From NCBI GenBank assembly GCA_947179155.2, contig OX359282.1, forward strand, positions 29,753,721 through 29,817,720: a stretch of DNA of 64,000 nucleotides. Direction: 5' to 3'. The position numbers and the translations under genes are program-made. Below the pieces are notes generated by a model, which was given only the letters and a program-made list of their open reading frames with translations, was not told the DNA's origin and ran no database searches. This DNA comes from Hedera helix. Taxonomy: Eukaryota > Streptophyta > Magnoliopsida > Apiales > Araliaceae. Every line of letters starts with the position of its first letter. Position 1 is the stretch's first letter. Shown here in pieces: positions 1-10,556 of the stretch.

Positions 1-1032
1 ACATTATTTGAATCTGCACAAAGTAAACTTCTGATACTTATTGTTTATCCTGTTCTTCTGTTCATCATTTGTATCACTGTTATTTGTATTAATCATCAAG
101 AATCAAGCTGTTGTGAATATCTGTGGTCGGGGGCACAGATGTGATATAATTGTTGAACAGATGATAGGTTAAAGGCGATATACTAGGTTAAAGGCGATAC
201 ATCTGTTCGGTGTCTTTTATGGCACGTGGTGAATGTTCTCTTTGGCCCGTAGTGCAAAGATGAACTGTTGGTTGGTATGATTATGACCAAAGGCTGAATC
301 TGGTATAATCATGACCGTTGGTGCTTTATTGAATATCTTTGGCCCGTAGTGCAAAGATGAACTGTTGATTGGTATGATTATTACCAAAGGCTGAATCTGG
401 TATAATCATGACCGTTGGTGTTATATTAAATGTCTTTGGCCCGTAGTGCAAATATGAACTGTTGATCTGCATGATTATGATCAGGAACTGTGAATTTTTA
501 TTATCATGACTAATGGTATTTCAGATGATAAAAGTTGATGATATTTTTACAAAAAAGAGAAGCGAGTGGACATTATAGTCTGCATTATTCTTCTAATAGA
601 TTGCTCATTCCGCTGCTATTATTGATCTGAACGTTGTTTAAGAATTTAACTACAGTTTTTGATATAAACCTTGTAGTCTATTGTATTCTATCAAGAACTC
701 AACTGTTGAAGGCTAATGATAATTTATTCGTCATTATCTTAGTCATGATATTTCTTACTGGGCTATTTGAGCTCACCCTTTCTTTTCGTTCCATTGTTTT
801 TCAACAGGAGATGAGAACGTAACGGGGTCTAGCCGGGGAATGGAGTGAGAGTGCGGGGATAGCTATCATAGTCTTCACGTGTTATAAAATAGTGTGGCAA
901 TAATAATGAAGACTTAGTTGTGTTGTGTTATCCACTGTATTGTTGTACGTTGTATTTCATTGTAATAATTTTGTTGTAGTCTTTTGACGACTCAAGTTTG
1001 GGCTGTGTGGGCTCAGATTTGGGGGCGTCACA
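1..1032 (+). repeat. Partial 5' LTR of element 1 (last 1032 bp, R/U5 side)
   Basis: This stretch matches the ends of the complete LTRs at 23091-26592 and 52623-56123 with only scattered substitutions, and ends in the diagnostic GGGGGCGTCACA at 1032. It contains a short tandem AGGTTAAAGGCGATA pair near 167-200 and a 97-bp tandem repeat from 240. A short open frame around 634-822 begins at TTG and recurs in every LTR copy; it is not treated as a gene. A pyrimidine-rich stretch followed by CAACAG at 801-807 looks like a splice acceptor. Confidence 0.95.
240..530 (+). repeat. 97-bp tandem repeat inside LTR (about three copies)
   Basis: The core CTTTGGCCCGTAGTGCAAA starts at 240, 337 and 434, giving a period of 97 bp; the third copy is partial and diverged. 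Each unit also holds a GGTATAATCATGACCGTTGG segment. The array recurs at the same offset in all complete plus-strand LTRs, and about two copies are visible on the minus strand in the LTRs of element 2. The function is unknown; it lies in the transcribed R/U5 part of the LTR. Confidence 0.85.
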
Positions 1033-1034
1033 GT

Positions 1035-1046
1035 TGGCATCAGAGC
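1035..1046 (+). other. Primer binding site of element 1 (tRNA-iMet type)
   Basis: TGGCATCAGAGC begins two bases after the LTR end at 1032. It differs by one base from TGGTATCAGAGC, the usual complement of the 3' end of plant initiator methionine tRNA used by Tekay/Del elements. The leader from 1047 to 1232 contains no long ORF. It ends in TTTTGTGACCACAG (last G at 1226), a good match to a 3' splice site, seven bases before the gag ATG. Confidence 0.85.
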
Positions 1047-1232
1047 TTAGGGATATGGTCTTTAATGGAGATCTGGGGTTAGAACTAGGAGGGGAGAGAC
1101 GAATAGAATCAGTCACTAGTATGTCCTACCTAAATTAGATTTTATTATCTAATGAGTTGATTTGAATATAGGGACATGAAGTGATGAGTCAGTTTATTTG
1201 AACTAACATTTATTTTGTGACCACAGTTTAGT

Positions 1233-4200
1233 ATGGCATCTGGAAATCAAGAGGTTAACTATGGAATACCCGAAGCAAATGTAGCCGAGAATCAGGAGGC
1301 CCCAAACAATCCTCCTGCCAACTCAGGAAATAATGTTCCTGATAACATGATGAACGATGGATTCTTTAGGAATTTCATGCAGTTCATACAGAATCAAGCA
1401 AGAGGAAATCCAGTCAATAATAACGGTAGAAACGCTGGTAATTTGAGGATGGTCACTGTCAAGCAATTTAAAGAATTGGGACCACCTGAATTCCACGGGA
1501 AGCCTGACCCACTCAAAGCGGAGGCATGGCTGAAGCAGACGACAAAAATACTTGATGTCTTACAATGCGCTGATGATCAAAAGGTGCCATTTGCCACTTT
1601 TATGTTACGAGGTGAGGCGGACCATTGGTGGGAAGCGGTAAAACGTATCCAACCTTCAGCACTCGAAATGTCTTGGACAGAATTCGAAGAACTGTTTAAC
1701 GAGAAGTATTTCCCAGAAAGCATCCGCCATATGAAAGAGGTGGAATTCATTAAGCTGGAGCAGGGAAACATGACAGTTTCCCAATATGAAGCTAAGTTCG
1801 CCGAGTTATCTCGTTTTGCCACCCATCTTGTGGATGACGAAGCACGAATGAGTCGGATGTTCCTAAGAGGTTTGAGACTCAAAATTCGTCAACAACTTAG
1901 CTCTCATAAATTCAGTTTGTATTCAGATGTTGTGGATAGGGCTCAAAGGGTGGAGCAAACAGATGAAACATTGCAGCCAAGACTTAATGATCAGCATAGA
2001 GAAAGGAATGACAACAACCACAGGAAGGAGAACCATCGAGGAGGTAACCAACACTTCGGTGGTAATTCCACATCAAATAACAGAAGAGGAGAATCCAGTG
2101 GGAACAATTTCAAAAGAAAGAGATTCCATAATAATTATGGAAGGGCACCAGCACCAGTACCAGCACCAGCACCGACCCCAGTTTCAAGGGGAGAAGATCG
2201 ACCACCAGTGAGATGTTATAGGTGTGGTCAGGAAGGTCACATCAGCCCAAACTGTACACTGCAGTCCAAAAAGTGCTACAGTTGTGGGAAAGAGGGTCAT
2301 CTTGCGCGGTTTTGTCCTGCCACAAAATCGAGTCCAGCTGCAATGATGATACCAAAAGCTAGTGCGGATAAGGGAAAATCTGTAGTTCAAGGGAGAGCTT
2401 TTGTTGTGACATCCCAAATGGCACGAAACTCGAACGAGGTGATAACCGGTAAGCTATTCATAAATTCTCGTGAAGTCTACGCTTTGTTAGATACTGGCTC
2501 TACCCATTCTTTTATCTCACCTGCATGTGCTCAGCGTTTAAACTTAACTCCTGAAAATTTGGACTTTGACTTATCAGTTGAAACCCCATTAGGAGAAATG
2601 ACCATTACATCTACTGTCTATAAATCTTGCCTAGTTCAAATCAACAACCTCACATTACCTGTTGACCTTATTTCTTTGGAGATGCATGAATTTGATGTGA
2701 TTTTAGGAATTGATTGGTTGACTACCCATCATGCTAAAATTGATTGTTTTCATAAGATTATTAGTTTTCATATTCCTAATCAACCTGTCATGCAAATTCA
2801 AGCAACTAAACCATTGAAATCTATAACTGTTATTTCTAGCCATAAAGCCATTCGTTTATTGAAAAACGGATGTCAAGCCTTTTTAGCTCATGTCACTGAT
2901 TTGAACAAAAATACGTCAAACTTGAATGATATTCCCATTGTTAATGAGTTTCCTGACGTTTTTCCGGAGGAACTTCCTGGCTTACCCCCAAACCGAGAAA
3001 TTGAATTCTGTATCGATCTTGAACCCGGTACTAAGCCCATTTCCAAAACTCCATACCGAATGGCTCCCATTGAACTTCAAGAGTTAAAAGTCCAACTACA
3101 GGAATTGTTGGATACTGGTTTCATTCGTCCGAGTGCATCACCTTGGGGTGCTCCTGTTCTATTTGTGAAGAAGAAAGACGGGAGTATGAGATTGTGCATT
3201 GACTACCGAGAATTGAACCATGTCACCATCAAAAACAGGTATCCGTTACCTCGAATTGATGACATGTTTGATCAATTACAAGGTGCTCAACATTTCTCAA
3301 AGATTGATCTCCGTTCTGGATATCATCAGTTAAAGGTTAAAGCTGAGGACATTCCAAAGACTGCTTTCAGAACTCGTTATGGGCATTATGAGTTTTTAGT
3401 CATGCCTTTTGGACTAACCAATGCTCCTGCAGCTTTCATGGACATGATGAACCGAATATTCAAGGAATATTTGGATCATTTTGTGGTTGTCTTTATTGAT
3501 GACATCCTCATATACTCCAAAAGTCGTGAGGATCATGAACAACACCTGAGATTGATACTCCAGAAGCTCCGTGAGAACAAATTATATGCCAAGTTGAAGA
3601 AATGTGAGTTCTGGCTTGAGGAGGTCACGTTTCTTGGGCATGTGATTTCTAGTCAAGGAATATCAGTCGATCCTGCGAAGATTGAAACGGTACTAAATTG
3701 GGAACAACCCAAGACAGTAACCGAAGTCCGAAGTTTTCTGGGCCTAGCTGGTTATTATCGGAGATTCGTAGAAGGATTTTCTCGAATCGCCACTCCATTA
3801 ACTCAGCTTACTCGGAAAAGCACAAAATTCATATGGAGCGAGCAATGCGAGAAAAGTTTTCAAGAGCTTAAGAGGAGACTTGTTTCAGCTCCTGTTCTGA
3901 CCATTCCATCAGGATCGGGAGAATTTGTCATATACAGCGATGCTTCAGGCAAAGGTCTAGGCTGTGTCCTTATGCAACATGGAAAGGTTATAGCCTATGC
4001 CTCTCGACAACTCAAAGATTATGAGAAAAATTACCCTACTCATGATCTAGAGTTGGCAGCAGTCGTTTTCGCGTTGAAGATATGGAGACACTACTTGTAC
4101 GGAGAGAAAGTGGATATCTATACGGATCATAAAAGTCTCAAGTATTTCTTCACCCAGAAGGAACTCAACATGCGACAACGACGTTGGCTTGAGCTGTTGA

Positions 4201-5879
4201 AGGATTATGATCACACAATCCAGTATCACCCGGGAAAGGCGAACGTTGTAGCTGACGCTTTGAGCAGAAAATCTTATGCGAGTACAAGTGCACTGCTGAC
4301 AATACAAAAGCGTATTTTGTACGACTTGCAAAAGATGGAGATAGAGCTAAAGACACCAGGGACCCACTCGAAGATTGCTCACGTGCGAGTAGAACCAGCT
4401 TTAATCGATAAAATTAAAGCTGCTCAAGCTACCGATCCGGAACTGATAAACATGATAAAAAAAGTACAAGAAGGTACCATTCCCGAAGCAAGAATCGACG
4501 AGAAAGGAATACTTCGAGTCAACTCTCGACTCTGTGTTCCTAACGATCCTGAATTAAAGCATAAAATCATGATGGAGGCACACAACACGCCGTTTGCAAT
4601 CCACCCAGGAGGTACCAAGATGTATCGAGATCTTCGACATACATTTTGGTGGAACAATATGAAAAGGGAGATTGCAGAGTTTATCTCAAGGTGCCTAACT
4701 TGTCAACGTGTCAAGGCAGAGCATCAAGTACCTAAGGGTCCATTACAACCACTTGAGGTTCCCGAATGGAAGTGGGAACACATCAATATGGATTTCGTGA
4801 CGGGTCTTCCCAAAGTTTCTCAAGGCTTAGATGCAATTTGGGTCATCGTAGATAGATTGACCAAATCCGCTCATTTATTGCCTATACGAGAAAACTTTTC
4901 ACTTGAACGTCTTGCCGGTATGTACATAAATGAAATCGTGAGACTGCATGGCATGCCAGTTTCCATAGTTTCTGATCGAGATCCTAGATTCACTTCACGC
5001 TTTTGGATCAGTCTACAAAAAGCTATGGGCACTGAACTACGTTTTAGTTCTGCATACCATCCTCAAACGGACGGACAATCGGAAAGGACGATCCAGACCC
5101 TCGAAGATCTTTTGAGACTTTGTGTATTAGACTTCAAAGGAAGTTGGGATAAGTACTTGCCATTGGTGGAATTTTCTTACAACAACAGTTACCAAGCAAG
5201 CATAGGCATGGCTCCATTCGAGGCTTTGTATGGAAGGAAGTGTCGCTCTCCAATATGTTGGAATGAGGTAGGAGAAGCAAAATTGTTGGGACCCGAGTTG
5301 GTACGCTTGACGACCGAAAAGATCCAAATGATCCGACAACGAATACAGACAGCACAAGAACGACAAAAGAGTTATGCCGATCTTCATCGAAGAGATGAGA
5401 GATTCAACGTCGGAGATCATGTATTCTTACGTGTTTCTCCATGGAAAGGAGTTACGAGATTCGGAAAGAGAGGAAAGCTCAACCCTCGATTTATTGGCCC
5501 ATTTGAAATCCTCGATCGAGTAGGATCCGTAGCCTACAGACTAGCCCTACCACCAAGTATGTCTCGCATCCATAACGTTTTTCACATATCTATGTTACGT
5601 AAATATGTGAAGGACCCAAACCACGTCATTGAGTTAGAACCAGACGTTATAGCAGAAGATTTAACGTATGAGGAGGTACCTGTTAAGATCCTAGATAAGA
5701 AGGAGCAGATCTTACGCTCAAAGGTTATACCTCAAGTTAAGGTTTTATGGAGGAACCAAGATATTGAGGAAATGACCTGGGAGCTAGAATCTGAGATGAA
5801 GTCTAGGTATCCATACCTCTTCGAAATGCCAGGTACGTCAATTTCGGGGACGAAATTTCATAAGGAGGGGAGGTTGTAA
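1233..5879 (+). CDS. gag-pol polyprotein of Tekay-like element 1 (intact, 1548 aa)
   Basis: Single ORF for structural and replication proteins. By residue: capsid-type gag domain about 75-245; two CCHC zinc knuckles at 328-341 and 348-361; aspartic protease DTG at 420-422; reverse transcriptase about 600-800 with D692 and the FIDD active site at 754-757; RNase H about 895-1012 with D903, E940, D965 and D1008; integrase zinc-binding residues H1117, H1124, C1154, C1157; catalytic D1187, D1248 and E1284 (D35E spacing). These are followed by a GPF motif about 1422 and a chromodomain-like tail about 1480-1530. All expected catalytic residues are present and no stop or frameshift is seen, so the element looks coding-competent. 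The ATG at 1233 is conserved in elements 2 and 3. The stop codon TAA (5877-5879) lies inside the 3' LTR. About seven residues differ from the element 3 protein. Confidence 0.96.
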   Translation: MASGNQEVNYGIPEANVAENQEAPNNPPANSGNNVPDNMMNDGFFRNFMQFIQNQARGNPVNNNGRNAGNLRMVTVKQFKELGPPEFHGKPDPLKAEAWLKQTTKILDVLQCADDQKVPFATFMLRGEADHWWEAVKRIQPSALEMSWTEFEELFNEKYFPESIRHMKEVEFIKLEQGNMTVSQYEAKFAELSRFATHLVDDEARMSRMFLRGLRLKIRQQLSSHKFSLYSDVVDRAQRVEQTDETLQPRLNDQHRERNDNNHRKENHRGGNQHFGGNSTSNNRRGESSGNNFKRKRFHNNYGRAPAPVPAPAPTPVSRGEDRPPVRCYRCGQEGHISPNCTLQSKKCYSCGKEGHLARFCPATKSSPAAMMIPKASADKGKSVVQGRAFVVTSQMARNSNEVITGKLFINSREVYALLDTGSTHSFISPACAQRLNLTPENLDFDLSVETPLGEMTITSTVYKSCLVQINNLTLPVDLISLEMHEFDVILGIDWLTTHHAKIDCFHKIISFHIPNQPVMQIQATKPLKSITVISSHKAIRLLKNGCQAFLAHVTDLNKNTSNLNDIPIVNEFPDVFPEELPGLPPNREIEFCIDLEPGTKPISKTPYRMAPIELQELKVQLQELLDTGFIRPSASPWGAPVLFVKKKDGSMRLCIDYRELNHVTIKNRYPLPRIDDMFDQLQGAQHFSKIDLRSGYHQLKVKAEDIPKTAFRTRYGHYEFLVMPFGLTNAPAAFMDMMNRIFKEYLDHFVVVFIDDILIYSKSREDHEQHLRLILQKLRENKLYAKLKKCEFWLEEVTFLGHVISSQGISVDPAKIETVLNWEQPKTVTEVRSFLGLAGYYRRFVEGFSRIATPLTQLTRKSTKFIWSEQCEKSFQELKRRLVSAPVLTIPSGSGEFVIYSDASGKGLGCVLMQHGKVIAYASRQLKDYEKNYPTHDLELAAVVFALKIWRHYLYGEKVDIYTDHKSLKYFFTQKELNMRQRRWLELLKDYDHTIQYHPGKANVVADALSRKSYASTSALLTIQKRILYDLQKMEIELKTPGTHSKIAHVRVEPALIDKIKAAQATDPELINMIKKVQEGTIPEARIDEKGILRVNSRLCVPNDPELKHKIMMEAHNTPFAIHPGGTKMYRDLRHTFWWNNMKREIAEFISRCLTCQRVKAEHQVPKGPLQPLEVPEWKWEHINMDFVTGLPKVSQGLDAIWVIVDRLTKSAHLLPIRENFSLERLAGMYINEIVRLHGMPVSIVSDRDPRFTSRFWISLQKAMGTELRFSSAYHPQTDGQSERTIQTLEDLLRLCVLDFKGSWDKYLPLVEFSYNNSYQASIGMAPFEALYGRKCRSPICWNEVGEAKLLGPELVRLTTEKIQMIRQRIQTAQERQKSYADLHRRDERFNVGDHVFLRVSPWKGVTRFGKRGKLNPRFIGPFEILDRVGSVAYRLALPPSMSRIHNVFHISMLRKYVKDPNHVIELEPDVIAEDLTYEEVPVKILDKKEQILRSKVIPQVKVLWRNQDIEEMTWELESEMKSRYPYLFEMPGTSISGTKFHKEGRL
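5862..5874 (+). other. Polypurine tract of element 1
   Basis: AAGGAGGGGAGGT sits directly before the 3' LTR start at 5875 and is the expected primer for plus-strand DNA synthesis. It also encodes the last residues of gag-pol, so coding and priming functions overlap. Confidence 0.85.
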
Positions 5880-5993
5880 GACCCCGAATTTATGAAATAC
5901 AAAATTTAATTTTTCTTCATATATATTTTTCCTGAAACAGTAAATGGTTAAATTGACAAAATTGAAAGTTAAGGATGTTATGTGTAAATTTTA

Positions 5994-6050
5994 TTTTGTC
6001 GGACAATATTCTTTTTGTCGGGGAATATTCGTTTTGTCGGGGAATATTCG
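5994..6050 (+). repeat. Short tandem repeat in U3 (about 19-20 bp, three copies)
   Basis: Three adjoining copies of a TTTTGTCGG-NN-AATATTC unit lie near the LTR start. The same block is present in all plus-strand LTRs and, as CGAATATTCCCCGACCAAA units, in element 2. Such U3 repeats often hold transcription-factor sites, but no factor can be named from sequence. Confidence 0.75.
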
Positions 6051-6634
6051 GGCCGTACGACGGCGCCGAAATAACTAATTATTGGTGGAGCCCACAACGG
6101 AATAATTGTCGGATATAGAAAACGACAGAAGTAACCTTTTTAAATAAAAATAGTCAACGGTGTTAACTGTTAAAATACCGGTGATAAAAGAATAGTAGCA
6201 TACGGTAATTTATGGTATTTTATTGTGGCACACGGTATTCTACAGTAGCACACGGTATTGCACAGTGTCTCATATTATTGACACCGTAACTGTTACGCAT
6301 CATTTCATCAATAATTGTCACTGCATAATATTTTATATTATCAATTCAATTATTGTTGCTACACAGTATTTTGCATTATTGATTCAATAATTGTCATTAC
6401 ACTGTATTTCATATCATCGAGTCAATAATTGTTGGTGCACTGTAGTTTAAAATTATTGAATCTAATAATTGTCACAGTAGCAAATATACTGTAATTTATA
6501 TTATTAAATTAATAAAATTATGTAACGTGTTTCTTACATTATTATGGTAACATTATTTTATATGTTGGACTCACAGGAAGAATAAATAAATAAATAAAAA
6601 AATAAAATAATTAATTTTACTATTTGAAATAGTA

Positions 6635-6693
6635 ACGTGAATAGTGACGTGAATAGTAACGTGAATAGTGACGTGAATAGTAAGTGAATAGTA
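6635..6693 (+). repeat. 12-bp minisatellite ACGTGAATAGTR in U3
   Basis: Four full copies of ACGTGAATAGTG or ACGTGAATAGTA, plus a shorter fifth, lie about 140 bp upstream of the TATA box. The order of the G/A variants differs between LTR copies (compare 23842-23902 and 45040-45096). The reverse strand reads as a repetitive open frame in several LTRs, which is a by-product of the repeat. Confidence 0.85.
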
Positions 6694-6834
6694 AGAAACA
6701 TGTGGGACCCACTGTGGGGCCCACACGAAATGTGAGAAATGTGTTTGCTGGGAATGGGTTGGTGGAGGCTGCGCAGCAGCCTCTGCTGAATTTTTTTTCT
6801 GTTCACCTACCACGCATAGTGCCTTATTTTCTCC

Positions 6835-6842
6835 TATAAATA
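6835..6842 (+). promoter_or_regulatory. LTR TATA box (TATAAATA)
   Basis: CTCCTATAAATAG is a strong plant TATA match, and the same motif is present 959-960 bp into every plus-strand LTR (24051, 31114, 38176, 45239, 53583). Transcription would be expected to start about 30 bp downstream, placing the U3/R border near 6868. Confidence 0.7.
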
Positions 6843-7612
6843 GCTTGTTCAGCTGAATAGAAAAATCACACCTAAAACATAAAATTTTTCTATAAGAATT
6901 TTATGAGTTTTCTCTGAGAATAGTAAGGTTATTTTGAGAGTTTGAAAGCCAAAAGGAGTGCAGGAATTTTTCAAGTAAGTCTTTTATTAAAGAGTAGTAA
7001 TTTTATAAATTCCTATTTTTCACGGTATTCACAAATCTTCCTTTAGAAGACTCTTCTTTAAGAAGATTCATTTTTAAAAGCTTTCTTTGGAAGATTTATT
7101 TTGGAATATTATTTTTAAAACTATTTAAAAGTAGTTATATTATACTACAAAAATTATGTTAAATATATATAATTTTGATAATTCATATTATACGAGTTAT
7201 CATACACTTTGAAATTTATATGTGGAAATTACTAATTTTATTATAAAAATATAGGTTGATCAACCTCATTTAAATCAATATCCAGTCACGTGTTAAGGTA
7301 AGGAATATCAATCTTTTCACACTCTTAAACTTATTACGGTAAGGGGTATCACTCTTTTCATCATCATAAATGGATATTATTTTCTTTCTTACTTGAAGGG
7401 ATTATCATTCTTTGATTCTCGAAAATAATATCGTTTCTTTCTTGTGCCATTTATTTCCATGTATTAAATTGTGGGAATAACCTTACGGCGCGGTTTACCG
7501 CCTGTTGGTGAATAACCTTTTGTATTCATTCCTTATTAATCTCTGAGAATAACCTTACGGTGCGGATTATCGCCTGTTTGGTGAATAACTCTTCGTATTC
7601 AAATTGATGGGA

Positions 7613-7617
7613 ATAAC
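7613..7617 (+). other. Target site duplication (left) of element 2: ATAAC
   Basis: ATAAC directly precedes the TGTGACGCC terminus of element 2 and is repeated at 17766-17770. Uninterrupted LTRs read GATGGGAATAACCTTACGG at this point, which confirms the empty site. Confidence 0.97.
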
Positions 7618-8802
7618 TGTGACGCCCCCAAATCTGGGCCCACACAGCCCAAACTTGAGTCGTCAAAAGACTACAACAAAATTATTACAACAAAGCACAA
7701 CGTACAACAATACAGTGTATAATAATACACAACTAAGTCTTCACTATTATTGCCACACTATTTTACAAAACGTGAAGACTATGATAACTATTCCTCGGAC
7801 CCTCACTCCATTCCCCGGCTAGACCCTGTTATGTTTTCATCTCCTGTTGAAAAACAATGGAACAAAAGAAAGGGTGAGCTCAAATAGCCCAGTAAAGAAT
7901 ATCATGACTAAGATAATGACGAATAAATTATCATTAGTCTTCAACAGTTGAGTTCTTGATAGAATACAATAGACTACAAGGTTTATATCAAAAACTGCAG
8001 TTAAATTCTTAAACAACGTTCAGATCAATAATAGCAGCGGAATGAGTAATCTATTAGAAGAATAATGCAGACTATAATGTCCACTCGGTTCTCTTTTTAG
8101 GAAAAACATCATCAACTTTTATCATCTGAAATATCATTAGTCAAGATAATACAAATTCACAGTTCCTGATCATAATCATGCAGATCAACAGTTCATCTTT
8201 GCACTACGGGCCAAAGACATTCAATATAACACCAACGGTCATGATTATACCAGATTCAGCCTTTGGTCATAATCATACCAAACAACAGTTCATCTTTGCA
8301 CTACGGGCCAAAGAGAACATTCACCACGTGCCATAAAAGACACCGAACAGATGTATCGCCTTTAACCTATTATATCGCCTTTAACCTATCATCTGTTCAA
8401 CAAATATATCACATCTGTGCCCCCGGCCACAGATATTCACAACAGCTTGATTTTTTTGATGATTAGAATGATGTAAATGATGAACAGAAGAAATAGGATA
8501 ACAATAAGTATCGGAAGTTTACTTTGTACAGATTCAAATAATGTCCAAATTGTCAACATGATGTGGAGTGAAATTCAAGATCCACAGTTCAGAATAACGG
8601 TTACAATTCAATAGAAAGGTTCACGTAAATAGGAAGGTTCAGTTGAAATAATGAAGTTCAACTATTATGGAACATATAATATTTTCAGGAATTATAGAAG
8701 CAATAGTTCCATAATAAATTTCGATTTAGGAGTATGAAAGAAAATAATATCCCTTACCGTAGCAAGTTTGATTAACAAAAGGTGAAGGAAATTAATACAA
8801 AG

Positions 8803-9072
8803 GGTTATTCACCAACAGGCGGCAATCCGCTCCGTAAGGTTATTCCCACAATTTAATAGAATTTGAGTACAAAGAGTTATTCACCAAACAGGCGGCAATC
8901 CGCTCCGTAAGGTTATTCCCACAATTTAATAGAATTTGAGTACAAAGAGTTATTCACCAAACAGGCGGCAATCCGCTCCGTAAGGTTATTCTCAGAGATT
9001 AATAATGAATGAATACGAAAGGTTATTCACCAACAGGCGGCAATCCGCTCCGTAAGGTTATTCCCACAATTT
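8803..9072 (-). repeat. Tandem subrepeats of about 73 bp with CCGC-type hairpin (four copies), element 2 3' LTR
   Basis: Four units each contain ACAGGCGGCAATCCGCTCCG framed by GTTATTCACC and GTAAGGTTATTC. GGCGG and CCGC can pair over a short loop. They correspond to the seven-copy array in the longer LTRs, but in lower number and with different spacers. Confidence 0.8.
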
Positions 9073-9390
9073 AATACATGGAAATAAAAGGCACGTCTTA
9101 TGAGTAAGGAAGAAACAATATTATTATCGAGAATCAAATAATGATAATCCCTTACCATAGTATGTTTGAATAATGGAAGATGAAAAAGATGGTATCCCTT
9201 ACCTTAACACGTGACTGGATATTGATTTAAATGAGGTTGATTAACTTGAACAGTACACGTATACTTATAGATCTTCACAAATACTCAAGATGACTTAAGC
9301 ACACTTAGAGAGAACTTTCACAAGAAGTATTTAGAGAGAGAAAGAAAGAACAAGTAAGGAAGTTTATGAAAAATCCTTAAGTTAAGACTT

Positions 9391-9400
9391 CTATTTATAG
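9391..9400 (-). promoter_or_regulatory. LTR TATA box of element 2 (3' LTR copy)
   Basis: CTATAAATAG on the minus strand, about 1.16 kb from the LTR start. The identical copy in the 5' LTR at 16595-16604 would drive the element. The sequence just downstream is pyrimidine-rich (TTCTTTCTTTCTCTCTC), as in many plant leaders. Confidence 0.65.
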
Positions 9401-9491
9401 CCAAAAATCTTATCATTCATTTAATCTAAACCATTCATTTAAAGATCATCTTTTAATCTACACCATCCATTTCAAATATTATATTATCTTT

Positions 9492-9767
9492 AATCTACAC
9501 CATTCATTTCATATCACCTAATAATCACCTAACTTTATATTATAAACAAATCAATTTAATTATTCAACAATAATTCACATTTTAATCTACACCATTCATT
9601 TCATATCACCTAATAATCACCTAACTTTATATTATAAACAAATCAATTCAATTATTCAACAATAATTCACACTTTAATCTACATCATTCATTTCATATCA
9701 CCTAATAATCACCTAACTTTATATTATAAACAAATAACTTTATCAATTCAATTATTATGACTAATTG
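9492..9767 (-). repeat. 92-bp tandem repeat in U3 of element 2 (three copies)
   Basis: AATCTACACCATTCATTTC starts at 9492 and 9584, and a one-base variant (ACATCATT) starts at 9676. The shared CACCTAATAATCACC and CTTTATATTATAAAC segments follow at a constant offset. The block lies upstream of the TATA box in element 2 orientation and is not found in the LTRs of elements 1 and 3. Confidence 0.85.
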
Positions 9768-10556
9768 TTATAAATACAGTATAGTTAGCTCTTAGATATC
9801 AAGTCAATAAATTAATGAAATACAACTGTTTAAATAACATCATAATAGAGATAACAATAATGTAAAATAAAGCATACGTTACTGTGTAATGACAATTATT
9901 GATTCAATAATGTGAATTACTGTGCATATGTTACTGTGACAATTATTAGGTTCAATAATTTTAAAAACAGTGCAACAACAATTATTGACTCAATGATATA
10001 AAATACAGTGTAATGACAATTATTAAATCAATAATGCAAAATACTGTGTAACAACAATTATTGAATTGATAATATAAAATATTATGCAGTGACAATTATC
10101 GATGAAATGATGCGTAACAGTTACGGTGTCAATTATCAGACCAAAAATATGAGACACTATGCAATACCGTGTGTTACTGTAGAGTACCGAGTGCTACAGA
10201 AAATACCAATAACTACCGTATGCTACTATTCTTTTATCACCGGTATTTTAACAGTTCCGTTGACTATTTTTATTTAAAAAGGTTATTTCTGTCGTTTTCT
10301 ATATCCGACAAATATTCCGTTGTGGGGTCCACCAATAATTTGTTATTTCGGCGCCGTCGGACCAAACGAATATTCCCCGACCAAACGAATATTCCCCGAC
10401 CAAACGAATATTCCTCGACAAAGCGAATATTGTCCGACAAAATAAAATTTGCACATAATATCCTTAACTTTTAACTTTATCGATTTAACCACTTACTGTT
10501 TAAAAAATATCTATATGAAGAAAAATTAAATTTTGTATTTCATAAAATTCGGGGTC

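Larger units (their letters stand above)
5875..7617 (+). repeat. 3' LTR of element 1, left part (up to the nested insertion)
   Basis: Starts TGTAAGACCCCG and runs until GGGAATAAC at 7617, where element 2 begins. The U3 side contains a TTTTGTCGG(G/A)(G/C)AATATTC tandem repeat (5994-6050), repeated CACGGTATT motifs, a degenerate tandem of roughly 60 bp around ATTGATTCAATAATTGTCA (about 6280-6480), and a 12-bp minisatellite. A TATA box lies at 6835, 960 bp into the LTR, so most of the LTR (about 2.5 kb) should be R/U5. From about 7460 it enters the array of hairpin-bearing subrepeats that continues beyond element 2 at 17771. Confidence 0.95.

Noticed and set aside
634..822. 62-codon open frame repeated in every LTR copy
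   Set aside because: It starts at TTG, lies in R/U5, resembles no protein, and its copies are near identical only because the LTRs are. Coding use is not supported.
6558..6813. Minus-strand ORFs with repeated Thr-Ile-His-Val units (also at 23787, 30850, 44962 and 53306)
   Set aside because: The repetitive peptide is just the 12-bp minisatellite read in reverse; no gene structure around it.
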